Counted from the first letter of the stretch, positions 33,790 through 44,734 are shown. The stretch: 64,000 bases of DNA from Rapana venosa (GCA_028751875.1 CM054134.1:76298567-76362566); one strand, 5' to 3'. Notes: generated by a model not told the origin, from the sequence alone. Program-made: numbers and translations.

Positions 33790-34437
33790 TACCCATTGTG
33801 AGATTTTGAGCATGCGACCGTTATTACATACCATTAAGGTAGCAACACTCCAACTTTGGAGGTAAAGGTGTCCCATAACCTATGTGGTCGTAGGGGAGCG
33901 AGGCGTCAAAAACCTAACTTCTCTAGGGGTCAGCATTTTGAGGGCGGCGCCCATCTCCTCTCCCTTGCTGCTTTACCTTCCCTGACCCTAAAGAAGCAGG
34001 TACCCATTTACAGCTGGGTAAACTGGGGGACTGTACTGAAGCCAAGGCGCGCAAACGGTCACCCACCCAAGTGGTAACCACACTCGATGCTGCTTAACCT
34101 TAGCTGGGGGAAAGCGAGTGCTCCGACCACAGAGCTATCCCTTCCCCAACTTCGGAGATGGTGTATAAATACCAAACCCGTGTGCATGCATTCTTATATA
34201 TATATATATATTGCCATCTTTTCCTACCAGCACGAACTGGCCTACTCTTTCGAAAAGCGGAACAGGATTTAGCGTGTGTGCAAGATGTTCAGCTTGCGTT
34301 CGCACACGTGACCTAAAGGGAGTTGAGTCGGCAATGATGTTAACTTCGGGGAGAAAAATCCTCTTGAATGGGATTCGAACCCAGATCATCAGATAACTAA
34401 TGCGCAATGCTCTACACACAAGGCTATCCTGTCCCCC
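33790..34437 (-). mobile_element. tail-B tRNA-SINE interrupted by a 5S-type SINE
   Basis: Tail B runs from 33790 (CCATTGTGAGATTTTGAGCA) to CAACTTTGGAG (about 33856), breaks, and resumes at CAACTTCGGAGATGG (34146). It continues through the body to an inverted tRNA-like head with GGGATTCGAACCC (34371). The repeated AACTTYGGAG on both sides marks the insertion. Confidence 0.85.
33857..34146 (-). mobile_element. Full-length SINE with a tRNA A-box plus 5S rRNA-like head
   Basis: The minus strand starts GGGATAGCTCTGTGGTCGGA (A-box-like). After a short spacer it runs GGTTAAGCAGCATCGAGTGT, then GGTTACCACTTGGGTGGG and TGACCG, which is the 5S rRNA promoter region. The body has GGGTACCTGCTTCTTTAGGG and GGAGATGGGCGCCGCCCTC. 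The 3' end is TTATGGGACACCTTTACC. Length is about 290 bp. It has no coding capacity and would depend on a LINE for mobility. Confidence 0.85.
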
Positions 34438-34454
34438 CTGTGTTTGAGTTACTC

Positions 34455-34470
34455 TGCGTGTGTGTGTATT

Positions 34471-34544
<74 letters not shown>

Positions 34545-34612
34545 GTTGTGTGTGTGTGTGTGGTGTGTGTGTGTGTGTTGTGGTGGTGTGTGTGTCTCGC
34601 GCACAGGCGCGC

Positions 34613-34705
<93 letters not shown>

Positions 34706-34710
34706 GGTGT
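34455..34710. repeat. Long (TG)n tract
   Basis: About 250 bp of TG with three short interruptions, including CGCGCACAGGCGCGCGTGCG at 34597-34616. The 226-residue minus-strand ORF through it is a His/Thr repeat artefact. Confidence 0.97.
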
Positions 34711-34722
34711 GTTTTTATCGAT

Positions 34723-35040
<318 letters not shown>

Positions 35041-35269
35041 CACACATGAGACTTCAGAATGCACACAAAGCAAAATGAAAGCCATTCCCAGAGGCCAAGT
35101 AAAACACATCACCTTTGAACTGAACGTTTCCATGTTCAGGGTCGATTACAGACAGTGACAGACTGCAGAAAACCCATCACTGCTGACTTCGTTTGTTCGT
35201 TTTGTTTTGTTGTTCTTTCTGGCTGTAACTGCTTTGGTGTGTGGTAATGGGAAAATAATGCAAAACATC

Positions 35270-35282
35270 ACTTCACACACAA

Positions 35283-35330
<48 letters not shown>
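35270..35330. repeat. (CA)n microsatellite
   Basis: CA dinucleotides from about 35286 to 35328. Confidence 0.95.
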
Positions 35331-35331
<1 letters not shown>

Positions 35332-35544
35332 CACCCACGCATACATATCACAATGTTTTCAAAAAATAGTTCATCCTTCAGTCGGACTTCAAAAGTAATG
35401 ACTCATCAGAAAAGCTAAACAAATCAGAAAATCCATCATCATATAATGCCGATTATTTGAATGCTCCCTTTCAATATGACGAATTTATTGAAACGTTAGA
35501 TTGTTTTCACATAACAAGACAGCAGTTGGTCCTGATGGTATATC

Positions 35545-35911
35545 TTATCTCCGTGTGTATGCAGTTTTGTAAATTTCGTCATCCGTTCCCACCGGAACAC
35601 AATAGCCTACTCATCCGAAAAGCAGAACGGGTTTTAACGTGCACGCAAGATGTTCTGCGTGACTAAATACGATACCAGCGTGCACGCGCATTTCTTTTCC
35701 TGTTTGAAATTTTGTCATCCATACTTACCGTCACGCAAAGGCCTACTCTTTCGAAAAGCGGAATGGGTTTTAAGGAGTGTGCAAGATGTTTTCGGGGCGC
35801 GTTCGGACACAAGACCACGGGGATTCCTCTTAAAAGAATGCCTTAGTAGTGGTTCGATCCGGGCCACAAGATCACAAGCGCAATGCTCAAACCACCAGGC
35901 AATCCCGCCCC
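35545..35911 (-). mobile_element. Dimeric tRNA-SINE
   Basis: A first body fragment (35550-35665) ends at GATGTTCTGCGTGACTAAAT. A linker GATACCAGCGTGCACGCGC follows. A second body (35700-35820) then runs into an inverted head ending CAAACCACCAGGCAATCCCG. The same dimer, with the same linker, occurs at 11515-12035. Confidence 0.75.
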
Positions 35912-36466
35912 ACTGTTTATACTTTTATTAGCAGATGATGATGTTGTTCTTTCCGAAACAGTTGTTGGTCTGCAGACCCAGCTAAAATAGTCTAACATGC
36001 GCTTCTTCTTCTTAGGGGTGAAAGGTTAATATGGGTAAAACAAATGTTGTTGTATTTAGAAAGGGAGGATATTTGAGTGCCAGAGAACGCTGGTCATTTG
36101 ATGGTAATCAGATAGAAGTTGGTAATGCTTATAAATATTTGGGGATTTGTTTTTTCAACTAGGCTTAGTTTCACTACTACATGCAGAGATTTAGCAAGCT
36201 GTGCAAAAAAAAGGCGCTTCTTACTATCATGCCAGGGTTAAAGTAGTTTGAATAGTAGTTCAGTTAGATTTTCCTTAAATTATTTGATGCACAAGTTCAG
36301 CCTATTATGCAGTATGGCTCGGAAGTTTGGGGACATTATAATGCTGCAGAATATTGTGAAAAAATTCATCTATTTGCTTTAAAGAGAGTGGACCAACGAA
36401 CACCTAACGACTTAATGAATAGATGTCCTATCACTATAAGTTTTGTTGTCAGTACTATTCGCTATT
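35912..36466 (+). pseudogene. LINE reverse transcriptase fragment, family B
   Basis: Frames with stops encode Leu-Leu-Ala-Asp-Asp-Asp-Val-Val (the catalytic YADD-like box), Leu-Gln-Thr-Gln-Leu, Tyr-Lys-Tyr-Leu-Gly-Ile and then Met-Gln-Tyr-Gly-Ser-Glu-Val-Trp-Gly (36307). These occur in this order at the end of many non-LTR reverse transcriptases. The same family is at 38880-39830. The clade is not assigned. Confidence 0.7.
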
Positions 36467-36499
36467 GGTTAAATATAGTTTTCGAATTTTCCGGGTTTT

Positions 36500-36770
36500 T
36501 AAAAAAGTTCTTTTATTTCGATGATAATGAAATAAGCACTCATGTGCTTTTTTGCTTTCATCCAGTCCTTGTGTGTATGCAGTTTTGTAAAGTTTGTCAT
36601 CTGTTACCACCGGCACACAACAGGCTACTCTTATGAAAGGCGGAACAGGTTTTAACATGAGCACAAGATGTTCTGCGTGCGTTTGCACGCGGGACCTCTG
36701 TTTATAGTTTCATCCGAAGGACTTTTGATCCATTAGACATGGCCCTTAAATCACCCCTTCTAACCACTAG
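36500..36770 (-). mobile_element. tail-A tRNA-SINE, head missing
   Basis: TTCTTTTATTTCGATGATAA and TTTCATCCAGTCCTTGTGTG are followed by the body up to CATCCGAAGGACTTTTGATC. The normal head is replaced by GATCCATTAGACATGGCCC and C-rich DNA shared with 12250-12400. Confidence 0.7.
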
Positions 36771-36959
36771 CTCTCTTCCCCTACCCCCTCCCTTTCTCCT
36801 TCCCCAATGTCAGTTTGAATCAGTTCTTAAACAATTTCTTTACTCCCCCTCCCCCCTCCATCTAATATAAAACCACCACCAAACCCCAAAGAAACAAAAC
36901 CCAAGGCAAATGAGCTGGATTTGGTTTCCCTGATCAATACAAACGGAATCCAAAAGTTT

Positions 36960-37036
36960 TATTTATTTATTCTTTTATTTCGAGGATAATGGAATAAGCA
37001 ATCGTGTGCTCTTTTACATCCTGTCCCCGTGTGTAT
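36960..37036 (-). mobile_element. tail-A SINE end fragment
   Basis: TATTCTTTTATTTCGAGGAT through ACATCCTGTCCCCGTGTGTA, then an abrupt switch to LINE sequence. Confidence 0.65.
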
Positions 37037-37580
37037 TGATTGTAAGTGGCAAGTGTGGGATGATCATGTTCAAAATAGTGAGAGGTTTAGCATGTATCGT
37101 ATGTTTTCTAGTCCTGTGCCTTGTATCCAAAACTATTTGCTAGCAAATATTGTCAAACATTTGAAAATAATGATAAGATTTCGTTTTGGTATCTCCAGTA
37201 TAGCTGTTCATTCATTTTGATACAAACACCAAAGTGACAATGATTTGATATGTCCCTTATGTAAAGAAGAAATCGAGGATGAAATTCATTTCCTTCTTTG
37301 TTGTCCATTTTTAGAAGAAATCAGAACAGAGTTTATTGCTGTGGAGTTCTTCAGAGAGCCAAATTTGTTCAGATTTAGATTATTAATGTCTGCTACTAAT
37401 CCTGAAACAGTAAAAAATCTGTCCATATACCGGTACATATATAAAGCATTTCAAATAAGAGAGATAGCAGTATGATAATTTCATTATATTTTTCTTAAGA
37501 ATGAAGAATGTTCAAATTTTGCACGTTTTCATATACACACACACACCCCTTCATATGGGGCGAAGGCCTTTCGTGAATAA
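37037..37580 (+). pseudogene. LINE family B ORF end with zinc-knuckle-like motif, and 3' tail
   Basis: Two frames joined by one stop encode Cys-Lys-Trp-Gln-Val-Trp-Asp-Asp-His and then Cys-Pro-Leu-Cys-Lys-Glu-Glu-Ile..His-Phe-Leu-Leu-Cys-Cys-Pro (37248-37300). This is a C-x2-C..H..C arrangement typical of the C-terminus of some LINE ORF2 proteins. The ORF ends at 37475. The 3' UTR ends CCTTTCGTGAATAAACTTCG at about 37583. A related copy is at 43410-44170. Confidence 0.7.
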
Positions 37581-37589
37581 ACTTCGTAT

Positions 37590-37955
37590 GTCTCTGGTGC
37601 TACAATATCCATGGGGTATGATAGGGACCAATATTATGAAAGATCTTAGTAGAGACTAAGTTCTGTTGACATTACTAGGATAATGTCAGTTGACAGTATT
37701 GAGGAAAGGATTTTCCTAGTTATTTTGTAGTCTTTGGTTGTCTGTTTTACAACTGTATACTCTCTGTTGGTTCCCTAGGATTAACTTGGTATTTTGGTGT
37801 GAGTGATGAAAGGAATTTGGTTTTCTTACATTCAGCTAGACGACAATATAGCTATTTTGCTCTGTGTGCCTTTCATGTACTTGGCTCAATATGGATGGAG
37901 TAGTTACCTGAATTTGATCTTATTTTATTGTATTAGGTGTAAGTTGTTGTGTAGG
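37590..37955 (+). repeat. Left copy of a ~340-bp direct repeat
   Basis: It begins GTGCTACAATATCCA, contains AGTTCTGTTGACATTACTAG and GGTTCCCTAGGATTAACTTG, and is estimated by eye to be over 90% identical to 40297-40640 across the first ~270 bases. It directly follows a LINE 3' tail. There is no ORF. Confidence 0.85.
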
Positions 37956-37964
37956 TAAAAAAAG

Positions 37965-38240
37965 GAGGTAAAGGAGTCCCATAACCTATAAGGTCGTGGG
38001 GAGCGAGGCGTCAGAGACCTCACTTCTCTAGGGCCAGCATATTGAGGGCGGCGCCCATCTCCTCTCCCTCGCTGCTTTACCTTCCCTGACCCTAAAGAGG
38101 GCAGGTACCCATTTACAGCTGGGTGAACTGGGGGAACTGTACTGAAGCCAAGGCGCGCAAACGGTCACCCATCCAACTGGTAACCACGCTCGACGCTGCT
38201 TAACTTGGCTGGGGGACCACTGAGCTATCCCGTCCCCCAG
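37965..38240 (-). mobile_element. Full-length 5S-type SINE
   Basis: The minus strand begins GGGACGGGATAGCTCAGTGG, then GTTAAGCAGCGTCGAGCGTG, GTTACCAGTTGGATGGGTGA and CCG. The body and 3' end are as in the copy at 33857-34146. It is the copy closest to 5S rRNA in the window. Confidence 0.85.
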
Positions 38241-38254
38241 ACACAACAATAAAT

Positions 38255-38335
38255 TGTTTTACCATAACACCCCTGCGTGGCCTCATATCATTCCTTTAAG
38301 TGTGGAGTGCCATAGTCCTAACCTCCCCTTCCCGA
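38255..38335 (+). repeat. Short dispersed repeat, also at 43330-43410
   Basis: ACCATAACACCCCTGCGTGG then CATCATTCCTTTGAGTG-like sequence and TCCTAACCTCCC occur here and, slightly altered, at 43333-43405. Confidence 0.75.
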
Positions 38336-38339
38336 ACCT

Positions 38340-38695
38340 AACTAGAACCTTCCAACAATAATTATAAACAAATACACTTTTTCTACACATCAAACAATCC
38401 TATTCCAACAAACATCCTTTAGGGAAAGAAAAAAAAAGAAACCCTCTTGCCCACACACTTTCTACACCATAATACAAACTATTACATTTTACTTGTCAAT
38501 TTACATTTCATAAACTATGGTTAATAAGATAAATTAAAAACCCAAATCACAAGTCCACTTTATTACCGGCTACTACACTTAAGATCATAACTATAATATG
38601 AAGATGTGTTGGTGACACGTCTAAGTGAATGCACTGCTTTATTTTCCTGTTTAGCTCAATGCTCTTGGGCAAAGTGAAATTTTCCCGTTTTATGA
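38340..38695. other. No recognisable feature
   Basis: AC-rich unique-looking sequence with no ORF or repeat recognised. Confidence 0.4.
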
Positions 38696-38699
38696 ATGG

Positions 38700-38835
38700 T
38701 TTTTTTTTCGTTCCTCAGCTTGAGCCCCGATGTTCACCAATGGTGAGATGTGCGCTATGCAACCTCCTCCCTTTTAGGTAGCCACATTCCAACTTCAGGG
38801 ATGGTGTCTAAACATGACACATGTGTGCATGGGTT
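38700..38835 (-). mobile_element. tail-B SINE fragment
   Basis: It contains CACCAATGGTGAGATGTGCG and CACATTCCAACTTCAGGGAT, GGTGTCTAAACATGACAC. It stops before the SINE body at a (CT)n tract (38844-38880). Confidence 0.7.
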
Positions 38836-38840
38836 CTTCT

Positions 38841-38879
<39 letters not shown>

Positions 38880-38881
<2 letters not shown>

Positions 38882-39835
38882 GTTGGACAGAGTCTGTTTT
38901 GTTGCCCTTTGTACAAGAAAGGTGATGTTAACGAAAATAATAACTATAAACGGATTTCTTTGTCTAACATAAGTGAAACAATGTCTAGCTCCATTATAAA
39001 CAGCAGACTGCAAGAATGGATAGAATTCAACAATATTACCAGAGAACACCAAGCAGGCTTTAAAAAAGATCATCACCTAATATCACTAAAAGTGAACAGA
39101 CCTAAAATTGAAGTCAACAACAATTGAAAAAAGATCATTTTACAGTCGTCATATTTTTACTTTGTTAGCAGTTATAGAAAAACAATTTGCATATAATCGA
39201 AAATTATATGTGGCTTTCATCGATTCTGAAAAAGCCTTAATTCATTTTCAAGAAAACTATTGTGGCCAATATTAAGGAAAAATGGAGTAGCAGGTAAATT
39301 TTTTTGTTGTATTAAAAGTATGTATGATGTAGTCAAAGCAAAGGTCAGATGCAGAGCAAAATTCAGTGATTATTATATATTGTACAACAGGCGTTAAACA
39401 GGGAGATGTCTGCAGCCCTGTGCTATTTTCTCTTTTTATTAATGAGCTAGCTCAGAATATAATTAACAGTGGCAAACATTGAGTACTTTTCTCTAATTGT
39501 TTGGAAGAATCATTTTTATTACTTTTTGCTGATGATGTTCTTTTATTATCTGAAACTGTAGTGGGGTTGCAAACACAACTGAACAACTTGTATACTGCTG
39601 CTAGAGATCTCCAATTAAAAGTAAATATTATGAATAAGAGTAACATAATGGTTTTTTCGAAAAGGAGGATTTTTGGCAGCTCATGAAAAATGGTATTATG
39701 GTAACACCAAAGTCTCTGTTGTAAATTCATACAAATATCTTGGAGTCAATTTGACAACTAAACTTAGTTTTAATTACATGTGTCAGGATTGTTGGCTAAA
39801 GTTATGATACTTTTACTATTTAATTGTGAGATCTT
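38880..39835 (+). pseudogene. LINE family B reverse transcriptase remnant
   Basis: Fragments in several frames follow the RT order: Pro-Leu-Tyr-Lys-Lys-Gly-Asp-Val-Asn and Tyr-Lys-Arg-Ile-Ser-Leu-Ser-Asn (38905-38970), a Gln-Ala-Gly-Phe box (39050), Val-Ala-Phe-Ile-Asp (39215), and Leu-Leu-Phe-Ala-Asp-Asp-Val-Leu-Leu (39520-39545). Multiple stops and frameshifts make it inactive. The later part matches 35912-36150. Confidence 0.75.
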
Positions 39836-40205
39836 GGATTTATTCCATAATTGGATGTTCATGTGAGAAGTAGAATGTTATGAGTAAGTAATTATTTGAT
39901 GTGTGTATCATGTTGAGATGAAGTTTCTGAATTGCACTGATCAAAATAATGTGGATTTGGTAACAGAGCTATTGGGATAGACTACTAAGTACTATGGCAA
40001 AGTTGAATTGAGATAAGAGTTGACTGCTAAAACTAAAATAGTTGAAGACTTGAAAGTTAGATTTGAATGCAGTACAGGACTAGCTAGGCCCTTGTAGTAT
40101 TACCCTTGTAAAAGTAGGCTATTCAACATGTGGGTGACTTGGTGTATGGTTAGTCATTTGTCTCAAAAGTGATTAATTTGTATGTGGTTTTGTGACACAC
40201 TAGAT
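39836..40205. other. No recognisable feature
   Basis: Unique-looking AT-rich sequence between a LINE remnant and a (CT)n tract; no ORF of note. Confidence 0.4.
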
Positions 40206-40209
40206 TGTG

Positions 40210-40212
40210 CCT

Positions 40213-40291
<79 letters not shown>

Positions 40292-40292
40292 A
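40210..40292. repeat. (CT)n microsatellite
   Basis: About 80 bp of CT with one TTT interruption at 40277, immediately before the right direct-repeat copy. Confidence 0.97.
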
Positions 40293-40296
40293 TTTG

Positions 40297-40640
40297 TGCT
40301 ACAATATCCACGGGATAGGGACCAATGTGAAAGATCTTAGTATAGACAAAGTTCTGTTGACATTACTAGGATAATGTCAGTTGACAGTATTGAGGAAAGG
40401 ATTTTCCTAGTTATTTTGTAGTCTTCGGTTGTCTGATTTACAACTGTATACTCTCTATTGGTTCCCTAGGATTAACTTGGTATTTTGGTGTGAGTGATAA
40501 AAGGAATTTGGTTTTCTTACATTCGGCTAGACAACAATATAGCTATTTTGCTGTGTGTGCCTTTCATCAATGATGTGCCTAGTTAGATATGGATACAGCA
40601 GTTACTTGAATCTCATGTTTGTTTCAGGCGTGTGTTGTTT
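40297..40640 (+). repeat. Right copy of the ~340-bp direct repeat
   Basis: It begins GTGCTACAATATCCACGGG and follows 37590-37955 almost base for base to CTGTGTGCCTTTCAT, then with lower identity. The L2-like LINE begins just downstream. Confidence 0.85.
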
Positions 40641-43082
40641 AGTGTTGTTTGGTGTTTGTTTCCTGATGTCAAGCGTCTTTCTCTTTCTTTGTCTAACCAC
40701 TCTCTTTCCCAGCTGGTGAACGAACCAACTCACAGATCAGGTCATATCTTAGACTGGCTCATTACCGATGCTTCACAAGATCTTGTCACATCTGTATCTG
40801 TCACTAATCAACTGCTTTCTGACCATTCTGCCATTCTCTTCTTTCTCAATATCGCAAGGCCTATCAGAAAGAAAAAGCGTGTCACCCATCGCAATCTCAA
40901 AGCCATTGACATTCAAAATTTATCTTCACTAGCTGCTGAACGCCTATCACAAATCCCTGACCACACTGACCCTTCTAAATACTATAATGATGTTCTCAGC
41001 CAACTTCTTAATGAACATGCACCTCCTACTGACCATCTCCTGCCTGATAGGCCCTGTGATCCATGGTGCACTCATGATATCCTGGTCGAAAAGCGCAAAC
41101 GCCCACAACTAGAGCGGCAGTGGCAAAAACAAAAACTGAAATAAACAAACAGCTCTTGCGAAAACAAATAAACAAAGTCAAAACCTTAATACACTCTGCA
41201 AAGACAAACTATTACTCTGCTCAAGTTCTCGATGCCACGATCATGAAATCTCTTTTTTCCCTCACCTCAACTCTCCTGGATCTGCAAAGACAAGCCCCCT
41301 GCCTACTGTTTTCAGCCATTCTGAACTTCCTGTTATATTCTCTTCATTCTTCTCTGACAAGTCCACAACATTCGCTCGAGACTGGATCAGACTCCGTTCC
41401 ACCCTGTGCCTTCTGATCCCCAATTTACTGGCATTCCTCTCCTTTTCTTTCACCCAACAAGCTAGAATGAAATCAAGACAATCCTGAAAGAAATGACAAT
41501 AAAATCATGTGATCTTGATCCTGTGCCTGCATCTCTTTTCATTCAGTGCCTTCCACAGCTTATACCCACCATCACAAAAATAGTAAACTCATCACTTCTT
41601 TCAGGAACTTTCCCAACAGCTCTCAAAACTGCAATCGTTACACCCCTACTCAAAAAAGCACGACCTCGACCCTAACACTCTGAAGAATTACAGACCTGTA
41701 TCTAACCTACGGTTAATTTCTAAAGTCCTTGAAAAAGTTGTTCTGAGACAACTCAACAACCATCTTCATTCCAATAATCTCCTTCCCCCTTTTCAATCTG
41801 CATATCGTGCCAACCACAGCACCGAAACCACCCTAGTCCACATGTTAAACACGCTTCTACAAGCTTCTGACTCCGGAAAAATCTCCCTCCTCACTCTTCT
41901 CGACTTATCTGCAGCCTTCGACACTATAGACCATTCAATTCTTCTCTCCCGTCTTCGAAAGACGTTTGGTATTACAGGCACATCCCTCACCTGGTTTAGT
42001 TCATACCTCACAGACCAATTCCAAACAGTTGCAGTAAACAAAATTCAATCATCACGTGTCAAACTGGAATGTGGAGTCCCACAGGGATCAGTTTTTGGCC
42101 CTGTTCTTTTCACTCTCTACACTGCTCCACTTTCACATATAATAAATCGTCATCAGATCAGCCATCATTTTTATGCAGATGAATCTCAGATTCTTAGCAG
42201 TGATACTCCTGAAAATCTGCCTTCTCTCTTGATTAATATATCCTACTGCCTTCAAGATATCTAAAATTGGATGATACAGAACAAGTTACTGCTAAATGCA
42301 GATAAAACCGCGGCCATGCTTGTAGGTACAAAACAAATTGTCTTCCATAACAACTGCTTCAATAGAATTCGGCAAAAGGTCTGTCCCTCTAGCCACTGCT
42401 GTGAAATATCTAGGGGTCTTTATCGACAACACACTCTACATGCAAAAATTCATCACCCAGACCTGCCAGTCCTGCTACTATCAATTACCGCGTATTAGTG
42501 CAGTTCGAAAGTACCTGTCCACTGATGCAACATCCAAACTAATCACGTCTCTCATTCTCTCACGTCTGGATTATTTCAATTCTCTTCTGGCTGGTCTGCC
42601 ATCATCATCTATCCACTCTCTTCAACGTATAAAAAAACCTCTGCCGCCCGACTAGTCCTCAGAAAGAAAGAAAAAAGAAAGCACATTACTCCTCTCTTGC
42701 GATCTCTCCACTGGCTGCCTGTGTCACAGAGAGTAAACTTTAAGATCAGTACCCTCTGTTACAAAATGTCTCCACAAAACAGCACCTTCCTACCTCTGTG
42801 AATGTCTTCACCTTTACACTCCTCGATTCTGCTGCAGATACCTTGTGCTTACGAATACCTAGATTCAACCAATCCACAGTCGGCCGTTGATCTTTCTCTA
42901 TATCTGGTCCAGTGATCTGGAATGACCTCCCTCTCTCCCTCCGCCAAAAGCCTACTTTTGACACTTTTAAATCCAGCCTCAAAACATATTTATTTCAAAT
43001 CTAAGACTTTCCCCTCTTGTTTCATCTCATTTCTGTCCTTACCCTCAACAGCTGAAACCCCCACCACCCTGCCAAAGTACAC

Positions 43083-43128
<46 letters not shown>

Positions 43129-43133
43129 CGAGC

Positions 43134-43166
<33 letters not shown>

Positions 43167-43325
43167 CGCTCGTGTGTGTTTATATTTCAATTTGTAAAAA
43201 CTATTAATTGTAACTTGTTGCATGTGTGAGAGTAGGATGAATGCAAGCGCTTTGATTTGTTTTTGCAAGATATAGCACTATACAAATTCCATTTATTACT
43301 ATTATTATCATTATTATAAAAATAA
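40640..43325 (+). mobile_element. L2/CR1-like non-LTR retrotransposon, 5'-truncated and inactive
   Basis: ORF2 pieces appear in order: the endonuclease end (Pro-Thr-His-Arg-Ser-Gly-His-Ile-Leu-Asp, about 40730), a linker, the RT start (Ser-Cys-Asp-Leu-Asp-Pro-Val-Pro, 41502), Leu-Asp-Leu-Ser-Ala-Ala-Phe-Asp-Thr-Ile-Asp-His (41902), Gly-Val-Pro-Gln-Gly-Ser-Val-Phe-Gly-Pro (42073) and Phe-Tyr-Ala-Asp-Glu (42170). The catalytic YADD box reads Tyr-Ala-Asp-Glu, and several frameshifts separate the pieces. The 3' UTR has (TG)n(CG)n at 43089-43170, then CAAGCGCTTTGATTTG and an (ATT)n-like end. Confidence 0.88.
43087..43185. repeat. (TG)n with CG blocks inside the LINE 3' UTR
   Basis: TG repeats carry two GCGCGCGCGC-type blocks (43120 and 43158). 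A GT tract sits at the same place in the noisy LINE copy (27905-27955). Confidence 0.95.
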
Positions 43326-43409
43326 CAAGTGTTACCATAACACCCCTGCCTGGCCTCACATCATTCCTTTGAGTGTAGAGTGCCAGTGTCCTAACATCCC
43401 TGTAAACCT

Positions 43410-44169
43410 TCACTCTCCAACAGATGGAAGAAAGTCCAATACCTTTTAAAGCCTACAAAATGTTGTTTGAATTGGATGTTAGGGGTAAAATAAACTGGGT
43501 AAGTGATGTACCCATTTGTCTATGTGAATACGGCTTTGGTGATGTATGGTTTAACCAGGGCCTTGGAAATACAGACATATTCATAAAAACTTTAGGTCAG
43601 GGCTTAGTCGATTGTAGATGGCAGAAATGGAATGATCATATTCAGAACAGCGAAGGATTTAATCTGTATAGGACTTTATGTTGTAATCATTAAATGAAAC
43701 CGTATTTAACGTTTAGCATGGAGAGATACATGAAAATTATAGTGACAAGATTTAGAATGAGGTGTCAAATCTGGCAACCCATCACAATAGGTATAAGCCA
43801 TGTGATCACACAAAGTTAATTTGTCCTTTATGTGGATGGAAGAAAGACGATAAAGTACATTTTGTTTTATGTTGCCCTGCCTTAAATAGACTTATACAGC
43901 GGTTTATCCTGGCGAAATATTATCAACAACCATGTATGTTTAAGCTTAAGTTTGTTGATGGCATCTACAAGGCATACTGATGTTTGGAATTTTTCTCTTT
44001 TTCTACATAAAGCATTTAAGCTTGAGATACTGTAACGTCATAGATGATTGTTGTTAACTGTGACTGATGCATTGTTTTTGTTATGTTCTTTCTATCATCG
44101 TGTGTTATTGTATTTCTTTCACCAATCTCGTCATGAAGGGCAGTGGCCTAAACATGAATAAACCATCCG

Positions 44170-44172
<3 letters not shown>
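43410..44172 (+). pseudogene. LINE family B C-terminal remnant and 3' tail
   Basis: An 89-codon frame (43424-43693) encodes Ile-Pro-Phe-Lys-Ala-Tyr-Lys-Met and Cys-Arg-Trp-Gln-Lys-Trp-Asn-Asp-His. A second frame (43762-43980) has Cys-Pro-Leu-Cys..His-Phe-Val-Leu-Cys-Cys-Pro, matching 37248-37300. The 3' UTR ends GGCCTAAACATGAATAAACC followed by (CT)n at 44172. Confidence 0.7.
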
Positions 44173-44202
<30 letters not shown>

Positions 44203-44235
44203 AAAAGAATTTGTCATTGTCATTGTCTCTCTCCC

Positions 44236-44514
44236 TCTCGTGATCGTGTGCTATGTGAGTATTATATAATATTTAGTATTGTCCCTGAAACACACACCTA
44301 CACCCACACACAAACACATTCTCTCTCAATGACTGTATAGGTTTGGATTTCTTCTTTTCTTTTGTTTCTTGTTTTTATTTTGTGAGTGTATGGGTATTGA
44401 GTTTATTTCATTATCATGACATATAATTTGAACAAGTATTTTTTTTTTTTAAAAGAGTGCTGATGGTGATGTGTACTGTTTTAAGAATTATATATTTGAT
44501 ATTATCTCTGAAAT

Positions 44515-44547
<33 letters not shown>

Positions 44548-44552
44548 CTGTT

Positions 44553-44620
<68 letters not shown>

Positions 44621-44625
44621 CTTTA
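44236..44625 (+). repeat. Repeat block E (two subunits) with (CA)n and (CT)n
   Basis: GTGTGCTATGTGAGTATTAT, AATGACTGTATAGGTTTGGA, TCATTATCATGACATATAAT and TATTATCTCTGAAATACAC lead into CA and then CT repeats. The same ~335-bp series recurs at 47185-47550. Confidence 0.8.
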
Positions 44626-44734
44626 TTTAGATTCTGTCTACTCAAGGCATCTAGTCACCCTGAGATTTTGCACAGCCCTGCTTTATATTTATGTAAAGCC
44701 TTTTTTATTTTATTTATTTATCTATTTATTTTTA

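Noticed and set aside
33418..33801. 127-codon plus-strand ORF
   Set aside because: No domain, no splice context, composition like intergenic sequence, and its end runs into a tail-B SINE.
33990..34110. Genuine 5S rRNA gene on the minus strand
   Set aside because: Only the promoter-containing middle of 5S is present; the 5' and 3' stems are missing and the sequence continues into a SINE body.
37590..40640. LTR retrotransposon with the ~340-bp direct repeats as LTRs
   Set aside because: The interior holds non-LTR reverse transcriptase remnants and SINEs. I see no gag, protease or integrase and no primer-binding site. The pair is kept only as an unclassified direct repeat.
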